A stretch of 64,000 bases of DNA from Halobacterium rubrum (GCF_021729015.1 NZ_JAJQQZ010000003.1:372001-436000), one strand, 5' to 3'; shown: positions 29,851 to 39,710, counted from the stretch's first letter. The notes: a model not told the origin generated them from the sequence alone. A program made the numbers and translations.

Positions 29851-30636
29851 CTAGTTCGTGTTCGTCATCCCCCCGTCCACGGTCAGGCTCTCGCCGTTGA
29901 CGTAATCACCGGCCGCACTCGCGAGGAACACCGCGGCATCTGCGACGTCCCCGGGGTCGCCGAACCGACGCGACGGGATGTCCTCGAGGTACTCGTCGCC
30001 GCTCTCGGTGCCGACGATGGGGACATCGTCCGTCGTCATCGCCGTCTCGATGACGCCGGGGTGGATGGCGTTCACGCGCACCCCCTCCGGGCCGAGTTCG
30101 GCCGCCAGCGAGTACGTCAACAGCCGCACGGCGCCCTTCGACGCGCAGTACGTCGCGAACCCGGCCGACCCCTCGAGGCCGGCGACGCTCGAGAGGTTCA
30201 CGATGGCGCCCCCGTCGCCGTCCTCGACCATGCGCTCGGCGGCGGCCTGCGCGCCGAAGAACGTCCCCTTGACGTTGACGTCCATCAGCCGCGAGAAGTC
30301 TGCCTCGGTGGCGTCCAGAAAGCCGCCGCCGCTGAACACCCCGGCGTTGTTCACCATCGTGGTGACGCCGCCGAAGTCGTCGGCTGTCGCGACCGCCGCC
30401 GCCGTGTCCGACGGGTCGGTGACGTCGCACTCCACGAAGGCCGCCGACTGGTCGGTCTCGCGCGCCACGAGGTCGACCGTCGACTCGTCCTCGTCGGGGT
30501 CGCGGGACTTCCGCTGGAGGTCCGCTACCACGACGTCGGCGCCCGCCTCCGCGGCCGCCAGACTGATTGCTCGTCCGATGCCCGAACTGCCGCCCGTCAC
30601 GACGGCCGCGCCGCCGTCAAGGTAGTCAGTACCCAT
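29851..30636 (-). CDS. Short-chain dehydrogenase/reductase (SDR)
   Basis: A 261-residue classical SDR. The cofactor-binding motif TGGSSGIG lies at residues 14-21, the NNAG motif at about 96-99, and the catalytic Ser-Tyr-Lys set includes Tyr163 and Lys167 (YCASK). An Asp in VVADLQ after the second strand suggests a preference for NAD over NADP. The C-terminus (VNGESLTVDGGMTN) is typical of the fabG/glucose-dehydrogenase-like group. The substrate is unknown. It is convergent with the NUDIX gene and precedes the asparagine-synthase-like gene on the minus strand. Confidence 0.9.
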   Translation of the reverse strand: MGTDYLDGGAAVVTGGSSGIGRAISLAAAEAGADVVVADLQRKSRDPDEDESTVDLVARETDQSAAFVECDVTDPSDTAAAVATADDFGGVTTMVNNAGVFSGGGFLDATEADFSRLMDVNVKGTFFGAQAAAERMVEDGDGGAIVNLSSVAGLEGSAGFATYCASKGAVRLLTYSLAAELGPEGVRVNAIHPGVIETAMTTDDVPIVGTESGDEYLEDIPSRRFGDPGDVADAAVFLASAAGDYVNGESLTVDGGMTNTN

Positions 30637-30694
30637 GCACAAACATCCGCCAGCCAACACCTTCACTCTACGCGTCGCCGCCCACCACAGCGAG

Positions 30695-31795
30695 TCAGTC
30701 GACGCCGCCGTCGTCCGCGAGTCTGGCTTCGACGTACTGGGTGACGTGGTCGACCATCCGGCGCTTGAACCCCGCCTGCCGGGCGAGCCGGTCGACCTCG
30801 CGCGCGACGAGGCTGCCGTACTGGACCGCTTTCTTGTCCCGGTCGGCGACCACGTCGGGGAGCCACGCCCGGGCGGCCTCTCGGAGCGCGCGCTTCCGGG
30901 TGTTGCCCGAGACGAGCCACTCACCGGGGAGTTCGAGCGCCGCCCGGACCACGTCGTCGTGCAGCAGCGGCGTGACCGGCTCCACGCCCGCCGCCCGGAG
31001 CGCCCGGAGGTCGCGCTCCAGCTGGGCCGGTAGCGACAGCACCGTCTCGCGGCGCGCGCCACGAACGGTGTCGGCGTCTGTTCGCGGGTCCTCGGGCGCT
31101 TTCGCGACCTTCGCGTAGCCGCCGAACAACTCGTCGGCGCCCTGCCCGAGCGCGAGGCGGTCGTAGCCGTCCGCGGCCGCCCGTTCCGCGACGAGGTACA
31201 GCGGCGAGGCTATCTGGACGTCCATCGCGTTCGTCCGGCCGATAGCCCGCGCGACCTCGGGCACGGCGGCCTCGATGTCGTCGAGGCGCACCTCGTGGAC
31301 GCGCAGGTCGTCGCTGCGCCCCATCGCGGCCGCCGACTCGCGGGCCGCCTCGATGTCGCTGCTGCCCTCGTAGCCGACGACGTACAGCGGCGCGTCCAGC
31401 TTCGCCGCGAGCAGCGCCGAGTCGACGCCCCCGGAGAACGCGACGGCGACGTCGTCGCCGCTCGTCGGGACGCCGTCGAGGGCGCCAGCGACGGCGTTCC
31501 GGACCCGTTCGACCGGGTCTCCGAGAACTGGCTCCGGCTCGGGCAGCGACCACACCTGCTGCCCGCCGCCCGTTGCGTCGGCCTCTCGGAGGTGGCCCGC
31601 CGGGAGGAGCGTCGGGTCCGAGAGGTCGCCGGGGTCGTGGCTCCACTCGTCGCCGTCGACGTAACAGAGCTCGCGACCGAGCACGTCCCGGGCGAGCCGG
31701 CCGTCCGGGAGCGCGCCGGCGAACCCACCGGTGCCGGGGAGGGGGTCGCCGGACTCGACGGCGGCCGCGACCACGTCCGGGGTCGCGTTGCGCAT
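30695..31795 (-). CDS. Asparagine synthase C-terminal domain protein lacking the glutaminase cysteine
   Basis: A 366-residue protein with the asparagine-synthase ATP-pyrophosphatase domain. The PP-loop SGGVDS is at residues 121-126, and ALGQGADELFGGYAK carries the conserved GADELFGGY signature. The N-terminal 100 residues look like a shortened class-II glutamine amidotransferase fold (GGFAGALPDG ... RDVLGRELCYVDG), but the required catalytic Cys at position 2 is absent. The enzyme therefore probably uses free ammonia or a different amine donor. It could be an ammonia-dependent asparagine synthetase or an enzyme that adenylates another substrate. It lies two bases downstream of the PHP gene. 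Confidence 0.82.
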   Translation of the reverse strand: MRNATPDVVAAAVESGDPLPGTGGFAGALPDGRLARDVLGRELCYVDGDEWSHDPGDLSDPTLLPAGHLREADATGGGQQVWSLPEPEPVLGDPVERVRNAVAGALDGVPTSGDDVAVAFSGGVDSALLAAKLDAPLYVVGYEGSSDIEAARESAAAMGRSDDLRVHEVRLDDIEAAVPEVARAIGRTNAMDVQIASPLYLVAERAAADGYDRLALGQGADELFGGYAKVAKAPEDPRTDADTVRGARRETVLSLPAQLERDLRALRAAGVEPVTPLLHDDVVRAALELPGEWLVSGNTRKRALREAARAWLPDVVADRDKKAVQYGSLVAREVDRLARQAGFKRRMVDHVTQYVEARLADDGGVD

Positions 31796-31797
31796 CG

Positions 31798-32481
31798 TCA
31801 GAACAGCTCCGCGATCCGGTTTTTCACGCGCCGCTTCGCGCCGCCCGCGGCCTGCCGGAAGCTGATGTGCCATGGCGTGCGCTTGCCCTCGACGCTCGTC
31901 TCACCCGCGCGGATGGCGTCGAGGACGGCTCCGACGCTGTGGTCGTCAGCGCCCACGCGCGTGACCGCCTGCCCCACCATCTCGGCGATGTGCGCGTCGC
32001 TCCCGGCGGTCATCGGGAGGTCGTTGCGCTTCGCGAACTTCTCGGCTTTCCGGTTTGCGCGCCCCGTCAACAGCCGCGAGTTGTACACCTCGATGGCGTC
32101 CGCCGACGCCAGTTCGGCCCGCGAGATGTTCGGCGCGACGCCGCTGCGCGAGGACTGGAACGGGTGGGGGACGATGGCGATACCGCCGCGGTCGCGGATC
32201 TCGGTCAGGGTGTCCGAGAACGGCAGCCCGGCCGGCACCGCGGAGTCGACGCCGATGGCGAGCACGTGGCCGTCCGCGCTCGTCACCTCCATCCCCGGGA
32301 TGCCGACCAGGCCGTAGTCCTCGGCGAGCTCGGCGGCCCGCAGGCTCGCGTCGATCTCGTCGTGGTCCGTCACCGCGAGCGCGTCGAGCCCCACTGCCTG
32401 CGCCTGCTCCAGCAGCATCTCGACGGGGTCCCGGCCGTCGTAGGAGAGTTCGGAGTGCGCGTGGAGTTCGACCGACAGCAC
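31798..32481 (-). CDS. PHP-domain phosphoesterase
   Basis: A 227-residue PHP (polymerase and histidinol phosphatase) domain protein. Metal ligands are visible as His7 and His9 in ELHAHSELSYDG, Asp39-His40 in VTDHDEID, IVPHPFQ with its His, and SDAHIAEM near the C-terminus. This set is that of a trinuclear metal centre that hydrolyses phosphate esters or nucleotides. It could be a nucleotide, 3',5'-bisphosphate or sugar phosphatase. It is the first gene of a pair with the asparagine-synthase-like gene (two bases apart), so the two products probably act in one pathway. Confidence 0.88.
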   Translation of the reverse strand: MLSVELHAHSELSYDGRDPVEMLLEQAQAVGLDALAVTDHDEIDASLRAAELAEDYGLVGIPGMEVTSADGHVLAIGVDSAVPAGLPFSDTLTEIRDRGGIAIVPHPFQSSRSGVAPNISRAELASADAIEVYNSRLLTGRANRKAEKFAKRNDLPMTAGSDAHIAEMVGQAVTRVGADDHSVGAVLDAIRAGETSVEGKRTPWHISFRQAAGGAKRRVKNRIAELF

Positions 32482-32596
32482 GCCCCGAGGTTACAGAGGT
32501 GGGGAGAAAAGCGCCTCGGTACCGAACCGCCCGCCGGATAGCCACGAACGTGCACATAGAAACGACTAAACGGCCCGGCGAAAACCAAGAAGATGA

Positions 32597-34702
32597 ATGC
32601 CACTCGCCGACTCGGACCGAGAACTGGTCGTGGACGAACTCGGCCGCGACCCGACGCCGGCGGAGGCCGCGCTGTTCGAGAACCTCTGGAGCGAACACTG
32701 CGCGTACCGCTCCTCGCGCCCGCTGCTGTCCGCCTTCGACAGCGAGAGCGAGGACGTGGTCGTCGGACCGGGCGACGACGCCGCCGTCGTCCGCGTCCCG
32801 GGAACGGACCAGTTGCTGACGTTCGGCGTGGAGAGCCACAACCACCCGAGCTACGTCGACCCCTACGACGGCGCCGCCACCGGGGTCGGCGGCATCGTTC
32901 GGGACACGCTCTCGATGGGGGCGTACCCCATCGCGCTCGCTGACTCGCTGTACTTCGGGGAGTTCGACCGCGAGCACTCCCGGTACCTCCTCGAGGGCGT
33001 CGTGGAGGGCATCGGCGACTACGGGAACGCCATCGGCGTCCCGACGGTCGCCGGCTCGACGCAGTTCCACGAGGGCTACGAGGGGAACCCGCTCGTGAAC
33101 GTCGCCTGCGTGGGGCTGCTCACCGAGGACCGCCTCGTCACCGCAGCCGCGAAGGAGCCGGGCAACAAGCTCGTGCTCGTCGGGAACGCGACCGGCCGGG
33201 ACGGCCTCGGCGGCGCGAGCTTCGCCAGCGAGGACCTCGCAGAGGACGCCGAGACCGAGGACCGGCCGGCTGTCCAGGTCGGCGACCCATACACCGAGAA
33301 GCTGCTCATCGAGGCCAGCGAGACGCTGGTCGACCGCGACCTCGTCCTCGCCGCCCGCGACCTCGGTGCGGCCGGGCTCGGCGGGGCGTCCTCCGAGATG
33401 GTCGCGCAGGGCGGGCTCGGCGCCCGCATCGACCTCGACGCCGTCCACCAGCGCGAGCCGAACATGAACGCCCTCGAGATTCTGCTCGCGGAGTCACAGG
33501 AGCGCATGTGTTACGAGGTCGCGCCCGGCGACGTCGACGCCGTCCGCGAGGTCGCCGAGCGCTTCGACCTCGGCTGCTCGGTCATCGGCGAGGTGACCGA
33601 GGGCAACTACGTCTGCGAGTTCGACGGCGAGACGGTCGTCGACGCGCCGGCCGAGTTCCTCGCCGACGGCGCGCCGATGAACGACCTGCCGACCGAGGAG
33701 CCGACCCAGCCCGACACCGAGCTTCCGAGCCCGACCCTCGAAACCGCCGTCGACGCCGTCCTGTCCAGTCCGAACGCGGCGAGCAAGGAGTGGGTGTACC
33801 GACAGTACGACCACGAGGTCGGCACCCGCACGGTCCAGCGACCCGGCGAGGACGCCGCCGGGCTCGCGCTCCACCAAACAGGTTCCGAAACTGCCATCGC
33901 GCTCTCCGCCGGCGCGAACCCGGGCTGGACGGACTGCGCGCCCTACGAGGGCGCCTACGCGACGGCCGTCGAGAACGCGACGAACCTCGCTGCGACCGGC
34001 GCCGAACCACTCGCGGCTGTCGACTGCCTGAACGGCGGGAACCCGGAGAAGCACGACGTCTACGGCGGCTTCGCGGCGATGGTCGACGGACTCGCGGACG
34101 GCTGCCGGGCCATCGACGCGCCGGTCGTCGGCGGGAACGTCAGCCTCTACAACGACTCCGCCGCCGGCCCCGTGCCGCCGACGCCGACGCTCGCCCTGCT
34201 GGGCTACCGCGAGGGCTACGACGCCCCCGGCACCGCCCTCGACGGCGACGAGAACGACCTCGTGCTCGTCGGCGGGCACGCCGACGGCCTCGGCGGTTCG
34301 GTCTACCTTCAGGAGCTCGGCGGCAGCGACCAGTTCCCCGCCGTCGACGACTCTGGCGTCGAGGCAGTCCGGAATACCGCCCGCCACGACGCCACGCTGG
34401 CCGTCCACGACGTCAGCGACGGCGGCCTCGCGGTCGCGCTCGCCGAGATGGTGACCGAGGAGGCGGGCCTGGACGTAGAAGCTCCGGGACTCCCGGAGCT
34501 GTTCTCGGAGTGTCCGGGCCGAGCGGTCGTGGAGACGACCGACGCGGACGCACTCCGGGAGGCCGTCGACGCGCCGGTCGTCGACCTCGGGACGACGACC
34601 GACGACGGCGCGCTGTCGGTGTCGGTCGACGGTGAGACCGTGACCCGCGATATCGAGGCGATTCGGGAGCACCGCGCCGTCCTGGAACGCGAACTGGACT
34701 GA
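32597..34702 (+). CDS. purL: Phosphoribosylformylglycinamidine synthase II
   Basis: The 701-residue small-type PurL of archaea and Gram-positive bacteria. It uses ammonia delivered by PurQ with PurS, and ATP, to make FGAM in purine biosynthesis. The first AIR-synthase-like repeat shows [16 protein letters not shown] and [10 protein letters not shown] with catalytic residues, then [23 protein letters not shown]. Family landmarks [13 protein letters not shown] and [12 protein letters not shown] appear later. The ATG at 32597 is used; another ATG at 32593 is out of frame. The next-pathway enzyme, purM, is at 22813. Confidence 0.97.
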   Translation: MPLADSDRELVVDELGRDPTPAEAALFENLWSEHCAYRSSRPLLSAFDSESEDVVVGPGDDAAVVRVPGTDQLLTFGVESHNHPSYVDPYDGAATGVGGIVRDTLSMGAYPIALADSLYFGEFDREHSRYLLEGVVEGIGDYGNAIGVPTVAGSTQFHEGYEGNPLVNVACVGLLTEDRLVTAAAKEPGNKLVLVGNATGRDGLGGASFASEDLAEDAETEDRPAVQVGDPYTEKLLIEASETLVDRDLVLAARDLGAAGLGGASSEMVAQGGLGARIDLDAVHQREPNMNALEILLAESQERMCYEVAPGDVDAVREVAERFDLGCSVIGEVTEGNYVCEFDGETVVDAPAEFLADGAPMNDLPTEEPTQPDTELPSPTLETAVDAVLSSPNAASKEWVYRQYDHEVGTRTVQRPGEDAAGLALHQTGSETAIALSAGANPGWTDCAPYEGAYATAVENATNLAATGAEPLAAVDCLNGGNPEKHDVYGGFAAMVDGLADGCRAIDAPVVGGNVSLYNDSAAGPVPPTPTLALLGYREGYDAPGTALDGDENDLVLVGGHADGLGGSVYLQELGGSDQFPAVDDSGVEAVRNTARHDATLAVHDVSDGGLAVALAEMVTEEAGLDVEAPGLPELFSECPGRAVVETTDADALREAVDAPVVDLGTTTDDGALSVSVDGETVTRDIEAIREHRAVLERELD

Positions 34703-34780
34703 CGAGCGGCTCCAGCAGCTACTGGGACTTCCCGCGCTCGCAGTTGTTCTAGAAGAGAACGAATCGGCGTCGCGTCGCGT

Positions 34781-34927
34781 TCAGACCAGCACCGGGACGC
34801 CGTACGCCACCGCGAGCCCGACGAGGAGCACGACGAAGCCGGTGGTGACCTGCCCCATCGAGAACTCCTGCATTGGTGAGGTGACGCGTCCCTCGTCGCC
34901 GTCGTCGTCGCCGTGGTCGCCAGACAT
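34781..34927 (-). CDS. Small haloarchaeal membrane protein (48 aa, DUF7550-like)
   Basis: A short gene starting at 34927: MSGDHGDDDGDEGRVTSPMQ, then EFSMGQVTTGFVVLLVGLAV and a C-terminal AYGVPVLV. The first 20 residues are acidic and the last 25 form one hydrophobic helix, so it is a single-pass membrane peptide. The pattern with 'SPMQxF.xGQVxxGxxVLxxG' resembles the small haloarchaeal proteins classified as DUF7550. It lies 44 nt downstream of the universal stress protein gene on the same strand and may be co-transcribed. The function is unknown. Confidence 0.7.
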   Translation of the reverse strand: MSGDHGDDDGDEGRVTSPMQEFSMGQVTTGFVVLLVGLAVAYGVPVLV

Positions 34928-34971
34928 ACGCGAGCATTCTCGGGCCCCGCACTTGGCAGTATCGAAGCCCG

Positions 34972-35418
34972 TCAGTCGCCGCGCGCGTCGTCGTGGCGGA
35001 CGATGTGGACGTCGTAGCGGTCGTCGGCGGAGACGGTCTGCCCGACCGACGCGAGCCCGCCGACGATGCGGCCGGCGTTGTCGCTGCCGACGAACACGAC
35101 GTCTGCACCGACGTCGACAGCCAGTTCGCGGACGGTTCGGCTCACGCGGCCCCGGGGCGCGTAGGCGTCGACGACCCGGTACTCGAAGCCGGCGTCCGGG
35201 TCGACGTCGGTGACAGCCTCGGTGAGGTTCCGGGCCGCCGTCTCGACGTCGAACGTCTCGTCGCCGTCGATCCAGCCTCGCTCGCGAGCCAGCGACGGGT
35301 CGCGCTGGATGGCGGTGACGGCGACGACCGCCTGGTCGACGGCCTCGGCGTACTCGACGGCACAGTGTAGTGCCCGCCGCGCGAGCGGCGAGTTGTCGAA
35401 CGCGACGACGTACGTCAT
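34972..35418 (-). CDS. Universal stress protein (UspA family)
   Basis: A 148-residue USP-fold protein starting MTYVVAFDNSPLARRALHCA. The C-terminal nucleotide-binding pattern appears as VFVGSDNAGRIVGGLASVGQTV, corresponding to the G-2x-G-9x-G-(S/T) ATP motif in a divergent form. The start is placed at the universal N-terminal beta-strand; upstream in-frame codons to 35580 encode no domain. It is probably an ATP-binding cytoplasmic stress protein. It is divergent from hisF. Confidence 0.88.
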   Translation of the reverse strand: MTYVVAFDNSPLARRALHCAVEYAEAVDQAVVAVTAIQRDPSLARERGWIDGDETFDVETAARNLTEAVTDVDPDAGFEYRVVDAYAPRGRVSRTVRELAVDVGADVVFVGSDNAGRIVGGLASVGQTVSADDRYDVHIVRHDDARGD

Positions 35419-35548
35419 AGCGCCGAATCGTCGGCAAACGAACGTGAACGTTTCGAGATACGGCCGGCGAGACAGCACAGGCCGTCTGCCGAGTGAGGCA
35501 ACCGGACTCCTTTTCTCGGCGTCGGGCGTACCCTGCCGTAACTGACCG

Positions 35549-36361
35549 ATGACTCTCACCAAGCGCGTCATCCCCTGCATCGACGTCGACCTCGACGACG
35601 ACGGGAACGCGGCCGTCTACACCGGCGTGAACTTCGAGGACCTCGAGTACACGGGCGACCCAGTCGAGATGGCCAAGCGATACAACGAGGCGGGCGCCGA
35701 CGAGTTCGTCTTCCTCGACATCACGGCGAGCGCGGAGGGCCGAGAGACGATGCTCGACACCGTCTCGGCGGTCGCCGACGAGGTGTTCATCCCGCTGACG
35801 GTCGGCGGCGGCATCCGGGACACCGGGGACATCAAGGAGACGCTGCGGGCCGGCGCTGACAAGGTCTCCATCAACTCCGGCGCCATCGCCGAACCGAGCC
35901 TCGTGAACCGGGGCGCGAAGGCGTTCGGCAGCCAGTGCATCGTCATCAGCGTCGACGCGAAACGGCGCTTCGACGAGCAGGGCGAACACTACGAGCAGGT
36001 CGACGGGGAGTCCTGCTGGTTCGAGTGCACGGTGAAAGGCGGCCGCGAGGGAACCGGACTCGACGTCGTCGAGTGGGTCCGGGAAGCCGAACGGCGCGGC
36101 GCCGGCGAACTGTTCGTGAACTCCATCGACGCCGACGGCACGCAGGAGGGCTACGACCTCCCGCTGACGGCGGCCGTCTGCGAGAACGTCTCCACGCCCG
36201 TCATCGCGTCGTCCGGCTGTGGCAGCCCCGACGACATGGGCGAGGCCTACGACGCCGGCGCCGACGCGGCGCTCGCGGCGTCAATCTTCCACTTCGGCGA
36301 CTACACCATCGAGGAGACGAAAGCCGCCCTCTCCGAGCAGGGCTACCCCATCCGGTCGTAG
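35549..36361 (+). CDS. hisF: Imidazole glycerol phosphate synthase, cyclase subunit
   Basis: A 270-residue TIM-barrel cyclase of histidine biosynthesis. It takes ammonia from HisH and converts PRFAR to IGP and AICAR, the latter linking back to purine synthesis. Conserved features are [15 protein letters not shown] (first catalytic Asp), [23 protein letters not shown] (phosphate-binding loop), ISVDAKRRF (second catalytic Asp) and [14 protein letters not shown] haloarchaeal acidic insertion follows the first strand. It is a single-gene unit with divergent uspA upstream. It is separated from the following gene by a spacer containing a strong palindrome. Confidence 0.96.
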   Translation: MTLTKRVIPCIDVDLDDDGNAAVYTGVNFEDLEYTGDPVEMAKRYNEAGADEFVFLDITASAEGRETMLDTVSAVADEVFIPLTVGGGIRDTGDIKETLRAGADKVSINSGAIAEPSLVNRGAKAFGSQCIVISVDAKRRFDEQGEHYEQVDGESCWFECTVKGGREGTGLDVVEWVREAERRGAGELFVNSIDADGTQEGYDLPLTAAVCENVSTPVIASSGCGSPDDMGEAYDAGADAALAASIFHFGDYTIEETKAALSEQGYPIRS

Positions 36362-36390
36362 CACGACCAGGGCCTATCGGGGAAATCTTC

Positions 36391-36409
36391 GGTTAAACGG
36401 CGTTTAACC
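36391..36409. repeat. Perfect palindrome upstream of the gene at 36469
   Basis: The sequence GGTTAAACGGCGTTTAACC is a perfect 9-bp inverted repeat around one central G. It begins 29 nt after the hisF stop and ends about 27 nt before the TATA-like string CTTATGG (near 36437) of the next gene. Its position just upstream of a promoter fits a regulator-binding site, although a role in hisF transcription termination is also possible. Confidence 0.6.
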
Positions 36410-36468
36410 CGCGTGAGTGACGTTTTACCGTCGAATGACTTATGGTCCGAAGCGTGAACTAGGGAAGT

Positions 36469-36873
36469 ATGTCATACCGCAGTGGGCCCGGTGGGGAGGA
36501 CCAGCAACCCAGCTCCTGTCCCGCCGACGGCCCCGTCGACCCCGGTCGGTCAGTGGTGGAGGCGGTCGAGTGCAACACTGCGCGGTTCGTCGACCTCTCG
36601 GGCGCGTCCGGCGGCGTCACGCCGGTCCACCTCGTCGTCTCCGAGACCGACGGCCAGACGGCGTCGCTCACTCGCACCGACATCCTCGGGCTCCCCGAGC
36701 TCCAGAACGGGCTGGCGTTCTTCGGGCCCGGCGTCGACAGCGTGCGCGTACGCACCCGGTCTGACCGCCGGCAGAACGTCCGCGAACACGTGACGGCACT
36801 CGCAGAACAGACGTCCCTCGAGGGCTTCGACTTCGGCGGCCGCGAGTTCGCCCTCGAGGTCCAGCTCGGCTAG
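36469..36873 (+). CDS. Hypothetical haloarchaeal protein
   Basis: A 134-residue soluble protein. The N-terminal 25 residues are low-complexity and probably disordered ([15 protein letters not shown]). The remainder looks like one compact alpha/beta domain ([25 protein letters not shown] and [18 protein letters not shown]). I do not recognise the family. Its last four bases overlap the rpoL gene on the opposite strand (36870-36873), so the two transcripts are antisense at their ends. A TATA-like CTTATGG lies about 30 nt before the ATG, and a palindrome sits further upstream. Confidence 0.6.
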   Translation: MSYRSGPGGEDQQPSSCPADGPVDPGRSVVEAVECNTARFVDLSGASGGVTPVHLVVSETDGQTASLTRTDILGLPELQNGLAFFGPGVDSVRVRTRSDRRQNVREHVTALAEQTSLEGFDFGGREFALEVQLG

Positions 36874-37154
36874 ACCGCGGCCTCGAACGCGTCCGCGAAG
36901 TCCCGCAGTTCGTCGCCCGTTCGACCCGCCGCGTCCTGCAGCGCGTCCAGTGGGTCCGTTCCCTCCTCGGTCTTGATGGTGAGCAGGGGCTCCGTCTGGC
37001 CACCGGACTGCTCGGGGTTCATGTCGTAGGACGCCGCGGCGACCCCTTCGGTCTCCAGCAGCGCGCCCTTCAGCACGTTCATGAACGTGTGGTTCTCGCC
37101 AGCGACCTCGATGGTCAGCTCCTCGTCGCCCTTCTCGATGACCCGCAGATCCAT
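36870..37154 (-). CDS. rpoL: DNA-directed RNA polymerase subunit L (Rpb11/AC19 type)
   Basis: A 94-residue small subunit that forms the assembly platform of archaeal RNA polymerase together with subunit D. The family motif [15 protein letters not shown] (GExHTLxNxLR..L type) is present, followed by [12 protein letters not shown] and the C-terminal amphipathic helix [21 protein letters not shown]. The ATG at 37154 gives the normal short N-terminus [17 protein letters not shown]. It ends convergently with a 4-base overlap. Confidence 0.95.
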   Translation of the reverse strand: MDLRVIEKGDEELTIEVAGENHTFMNVLKGALLETEGVAAASYDMNPEQSGGQTEPLLTIKTEEGTDPLDALQDAAGRTGDELRDFADAFEAAV

Positions 37155-37270
37155 AGGGACGAATTCGCCCGTCCGGCGTTTCAACGTTTCGAACCCCCGA
37201 CCGGGCCCCGGTCGCGGCGACCCGCTCCCGTGCCGCTGGTTTATTGTCCCGTGGTTCGCAGACGTGTGGT

Positions 37271-39040
37271 ATGCACGTGCCGCCGGTCGCCGTCGTCGCG
37301 GCCACGACGCTGGCCGCCGTCCTCCTCGCTGTCGGCGTCCCCCGCCTCCGCCGGCTGCGGTGGGTGAGTGCAGGCGCCGTCGTCGGATTACTCGCCGGGT
37401 TCGCGGCCGCAACAGCCATCGGGTCGCTGGGGCCGTGGCGCGCCGTCGCCAACGCCGCCGTCGTCCTCCTCGTCGCCACCGGCGTCGCCGTCTTCACTCG
37501 CGGCGACGGCCGCGAGGCACTGCGGGCGGTCCGGTCGCGGCTGCTGTTCGGCGTCCCCTGGGGAACGCTGGTCGTCGTCGCCGTCGTGCTCGCGTTCTAC
37601 CTGTTCGTGCAGTTCGGCCGAGACGGCCGGCTGCTGGTGGTGCCGTTCGTCTCGTGGTCGTACTTCTACCCGCTGGGCGTGCTGGCGTCCCCGCTCGCGC
37701 ACGCCGGCCTCGGCCACGTGACCGGGAACCTCATCGGGACGCTCGCGCTCGCGCCGCTGGCCGAGTACGCCTTCTCCCACTACCCGACCGAGCGCGGCGC
37801 GTCCTCGTTCGGGTCGTGGCGGTCGAACCCCTACGTCCGGGCGTTCGTCCTGTTCCCGGTCGGCGTGTTAATCGTCGCACAGCTCACCGGGGTGTTCTCG
37901 TGGGGCGCAACCATCGGGTTCTCGGGCGTCGTGTTCGCGTTCGCGGGGTTCGCGCTCGTCAAGTACCCGCTGGCGACGGTGGTCGCCGTCACCGGCCGGG
38001 ACGTCATCTCGGTGCTGTGGCGGACCCTCGGCGACCCCGTGACGTTCGCGTCGGCGTCGCCGTCGTTCGGACCGCCGTGGTGGGCGGGCATCGCCGTCCA
38101 GGGCCACCTCTTCGGGTTCCTCGTGGGCGCCGTGCTCTCTGCGGCGCTGCTGGCGCGCCGGAACGAACGCCCGAACGCGGCGCGCGTCTGGATCGGGTCC
38201 GTCGTGCTCGCCACCTCGATGTCGCTGTGGGCGGTCTGGTGGTACGGCCAGTCCGCCGAGTACGTCCTGTTCCGCGCGGGCGGCCTGCTGCTCGTGGTGG
38301 TGCTGGCCGTCGTGCTCGCGGCGGTGGCCGGCGCCGACGACCGCACGCTCCTCGGCGACCTCACGGGTCGGCAGGCTGCGTCGCTCGCACTCCTGCTGCC
38401 GGTGTTCACGATGTGCGTGGTGGCGGTGCCGGTGAACCTCACGACCGTCTCCGACGCCGGCCTGCCGGGCGACCCGGTCGAGGTCGACGGCTACGAGGTC
38501 GCGTACGTCGAGAACGTCACGAACGAGCGCGTCGCCGCCGTGAACGTCCCGTACTTCGAGCAGGCGACGGACGTCACCGCCAGCGGGGTGGTCGTCGCCA
38601 ACCCGGACCGCGGCATGTGGACCGAACAGGTGAGCGCGAGCGAACTGGCGTTCTACGGCGACACCACCGTGACGGTCGGCGGCGTCGGCTGGCGGGAGTC
38701 TGTCGGGGTGTCCCGGCAGGGCTGGAACGTCGCCGGCGCGAGCGCCGTCTACAACGTCTACCTCGACCCGCCGGACGGCGACTGGCGCCACGCGTTCGCG
38801 TCCGAGAGCGCGACGGCGGACCCGGTCGTGGCCGGCCGACAGGTCAGACTCGACGCCGACGGCGGCGCGTTCGGCGTCTCCGTCGTGCGAAACGACACGG
38901 TCCTCGAGACAGTCGGTATCCCCGGCGAGAACGAGACGGCGACGGCGGGCGGGCTGACGTTCGAGCGCAACGGCAGTCGCCTGCTCGCCAGCCACGAGAA
39001 CACGACGGTGACCGTCGCCAGCGAGGAGTCCTACGAGTAG
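37271..39040 (+). CDS. Rhomboid-family intramembrane protease with large C-terminal domain
   Basis: A 589-residue membrane protein. The rhomboid catalytic residues are visible: His149-x3-Asn153 in GHVTGNLIG, Ser218 in the GFSG box, and His279 in [10 protein letters not shown]. Several additional transmembrane helices precede (residues 5-75) and follow (about 305-405). After the last membrane helix there is a hydrophilic region of roughly 180 residues with many Val/Thr/Asn and NXT-type sequons (ENVTNE, ENETAT, ENTTVT), likely outside the cell. Rhomboids cleave membrane-anchored proteins. The C-terminal domain is not typical of the family and may bind substrates or cell-surface material. I start at the ATG at 37271. 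Confidence 0.88.
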   Translation: MHVPPVAVVAATTLAAVLLAVGVPRLRRLRWVSAGAVVGLLAGFAAATAIGSLGPWRAVANAAVVLLVATGVAVFTRGDGREALRAVRSRLLFGVPWGTLVVVAVVLAFYLFVQFGRDGRLLVVPFVSWSYFYPLGVLASPLAHAGLGHVTGNLIGTLALAPLAEYAFSHYPTERGASSFGSWRSNPYVRAFVLFPVGVLIVAQLTGVFSWGATIGFSGVVFAFAGFALVKYPLATVVAVTGRDVISVLWRTLGDPVTFASASPSFGPPWWAGIAVQGHLFGFLVGAVLSAALLARRNERPNAARVWIGSVVLATSMSLWAVWWYGQSAEYVLFRAGGLLLVVVLAVVLAAVAGADDRTLLGDLTGRQAASLALLLPVFTMCVVAVPVNLTTVSDAGLPGDPVEVDGYEVAYVENVTNERVAAVNVPYFEQATDVTASGVVVANPDRGMWTEQVSASELAFYGDTTVTVGGVGWRESVGVSRQGWNVAGASAVYNVYLDPPDGDWRHAFASESATADPVVAGRQVRLDADGGAFGVSVVRNDTVLETVGIPGENETATAGGLTFERNGSRLLASHENTTVTVASEESYE

Positions 39041-39046
39041 CCCGCG

Positions 39047-39655
39047 CTACCACTCGATTCGGAACACTTCCACGTCGAGGACGGCGCGCTCGCTGGTGTG
39101 GAAGTCGAACTGGGCGTCGACAGGGAACTCGGCGGCGAACGCGTGCGTGACCGCGCCACCACGGTCGCCGGCGAACGACTCCACGAACGCCTTGCTGCCG
39201 GCGTTGTGGACCGAGTACGAGATCGAGGCGACCTCGGCGGTGGTCTCGAGGAAGGCCCGGTCGGCGTGTTCGTTGCCGCGCTGCGCGCCGAACGGCGGGT
39301 TCATCACGACGGTGTCGACCGCCGCCAGTGGCGGCCGTCTGGCGTCGGCCAGCAGCCAGTCGACGCCGACGCCGGGCTCGACTCGCGTCTCGTTCTCGCG
39401 GCCGACGGCGACCGCGTCCGGGTCGCGTTCGAGCGCGAGGACGCGGTCGGGGTCGCGGGTCGCGGCGGCGAGCGCGAGCATCCCCGTCCCGGCGCCGAGG
39501 TCGGCGACAGTCCGGCCCGCGAGGTCGTCCTGCAGGTCGGCGAGCGCGACGAGCTGGGCGGCGAGCTCGGTCGGCGTCGCGTACTGCTCGAGGGCCGGCT
39601 CCGGCTCCCGGAACCCCTCGACTGCGGCGAGCCGTCTGGCGAGCGCGCGCTTCAC
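39047..39655 (-). CDS. METTL5-like N6-adenine RNA methyltransferase
   Basis: A 202-residue class I SAM-dependent methyltransferase. The SAM-binding motif ADLGAGTGML is at residues 51-60, and the N6-adenine signature NPPFGAQRG at 119-127. The N-terminus (ALEQYATPTELAAQLVALA) is a hallmark of the METTL5/archaeal group. Eukaryotic METTL5 methylates an adenine in 18S rRNA, and archaeal homologues are expected to modify 16S rRNA. A DNA or tRNA target is less likely. It is convergent with the rhomboid gene with a six-base gap. Confidence 0.88.
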   Translation of the reverse strand: MKRALARRLAAVEGFREPEPALEQYATPTELAAQLVALADLQDDLAGRTVADLGAGTGMLALAAATRDPDRVLALERDPDAVAVGRENETRVEPGVGVDWLLADARRPPLAAVDTVVMNPPFGAQRGNEHADRAFLETTAEVASISYSVHNAGSKAFVESFAGDRGGAVTHAFAAEFPVDAQFDFHTSERAVLDVEVFRIEW

Positions 39656-39710
39656 GACCGAGTCGACGTGACGGGCGGCGAAGAATCCTGCGTCCGCAGT
39701 CGCCGGTCAG

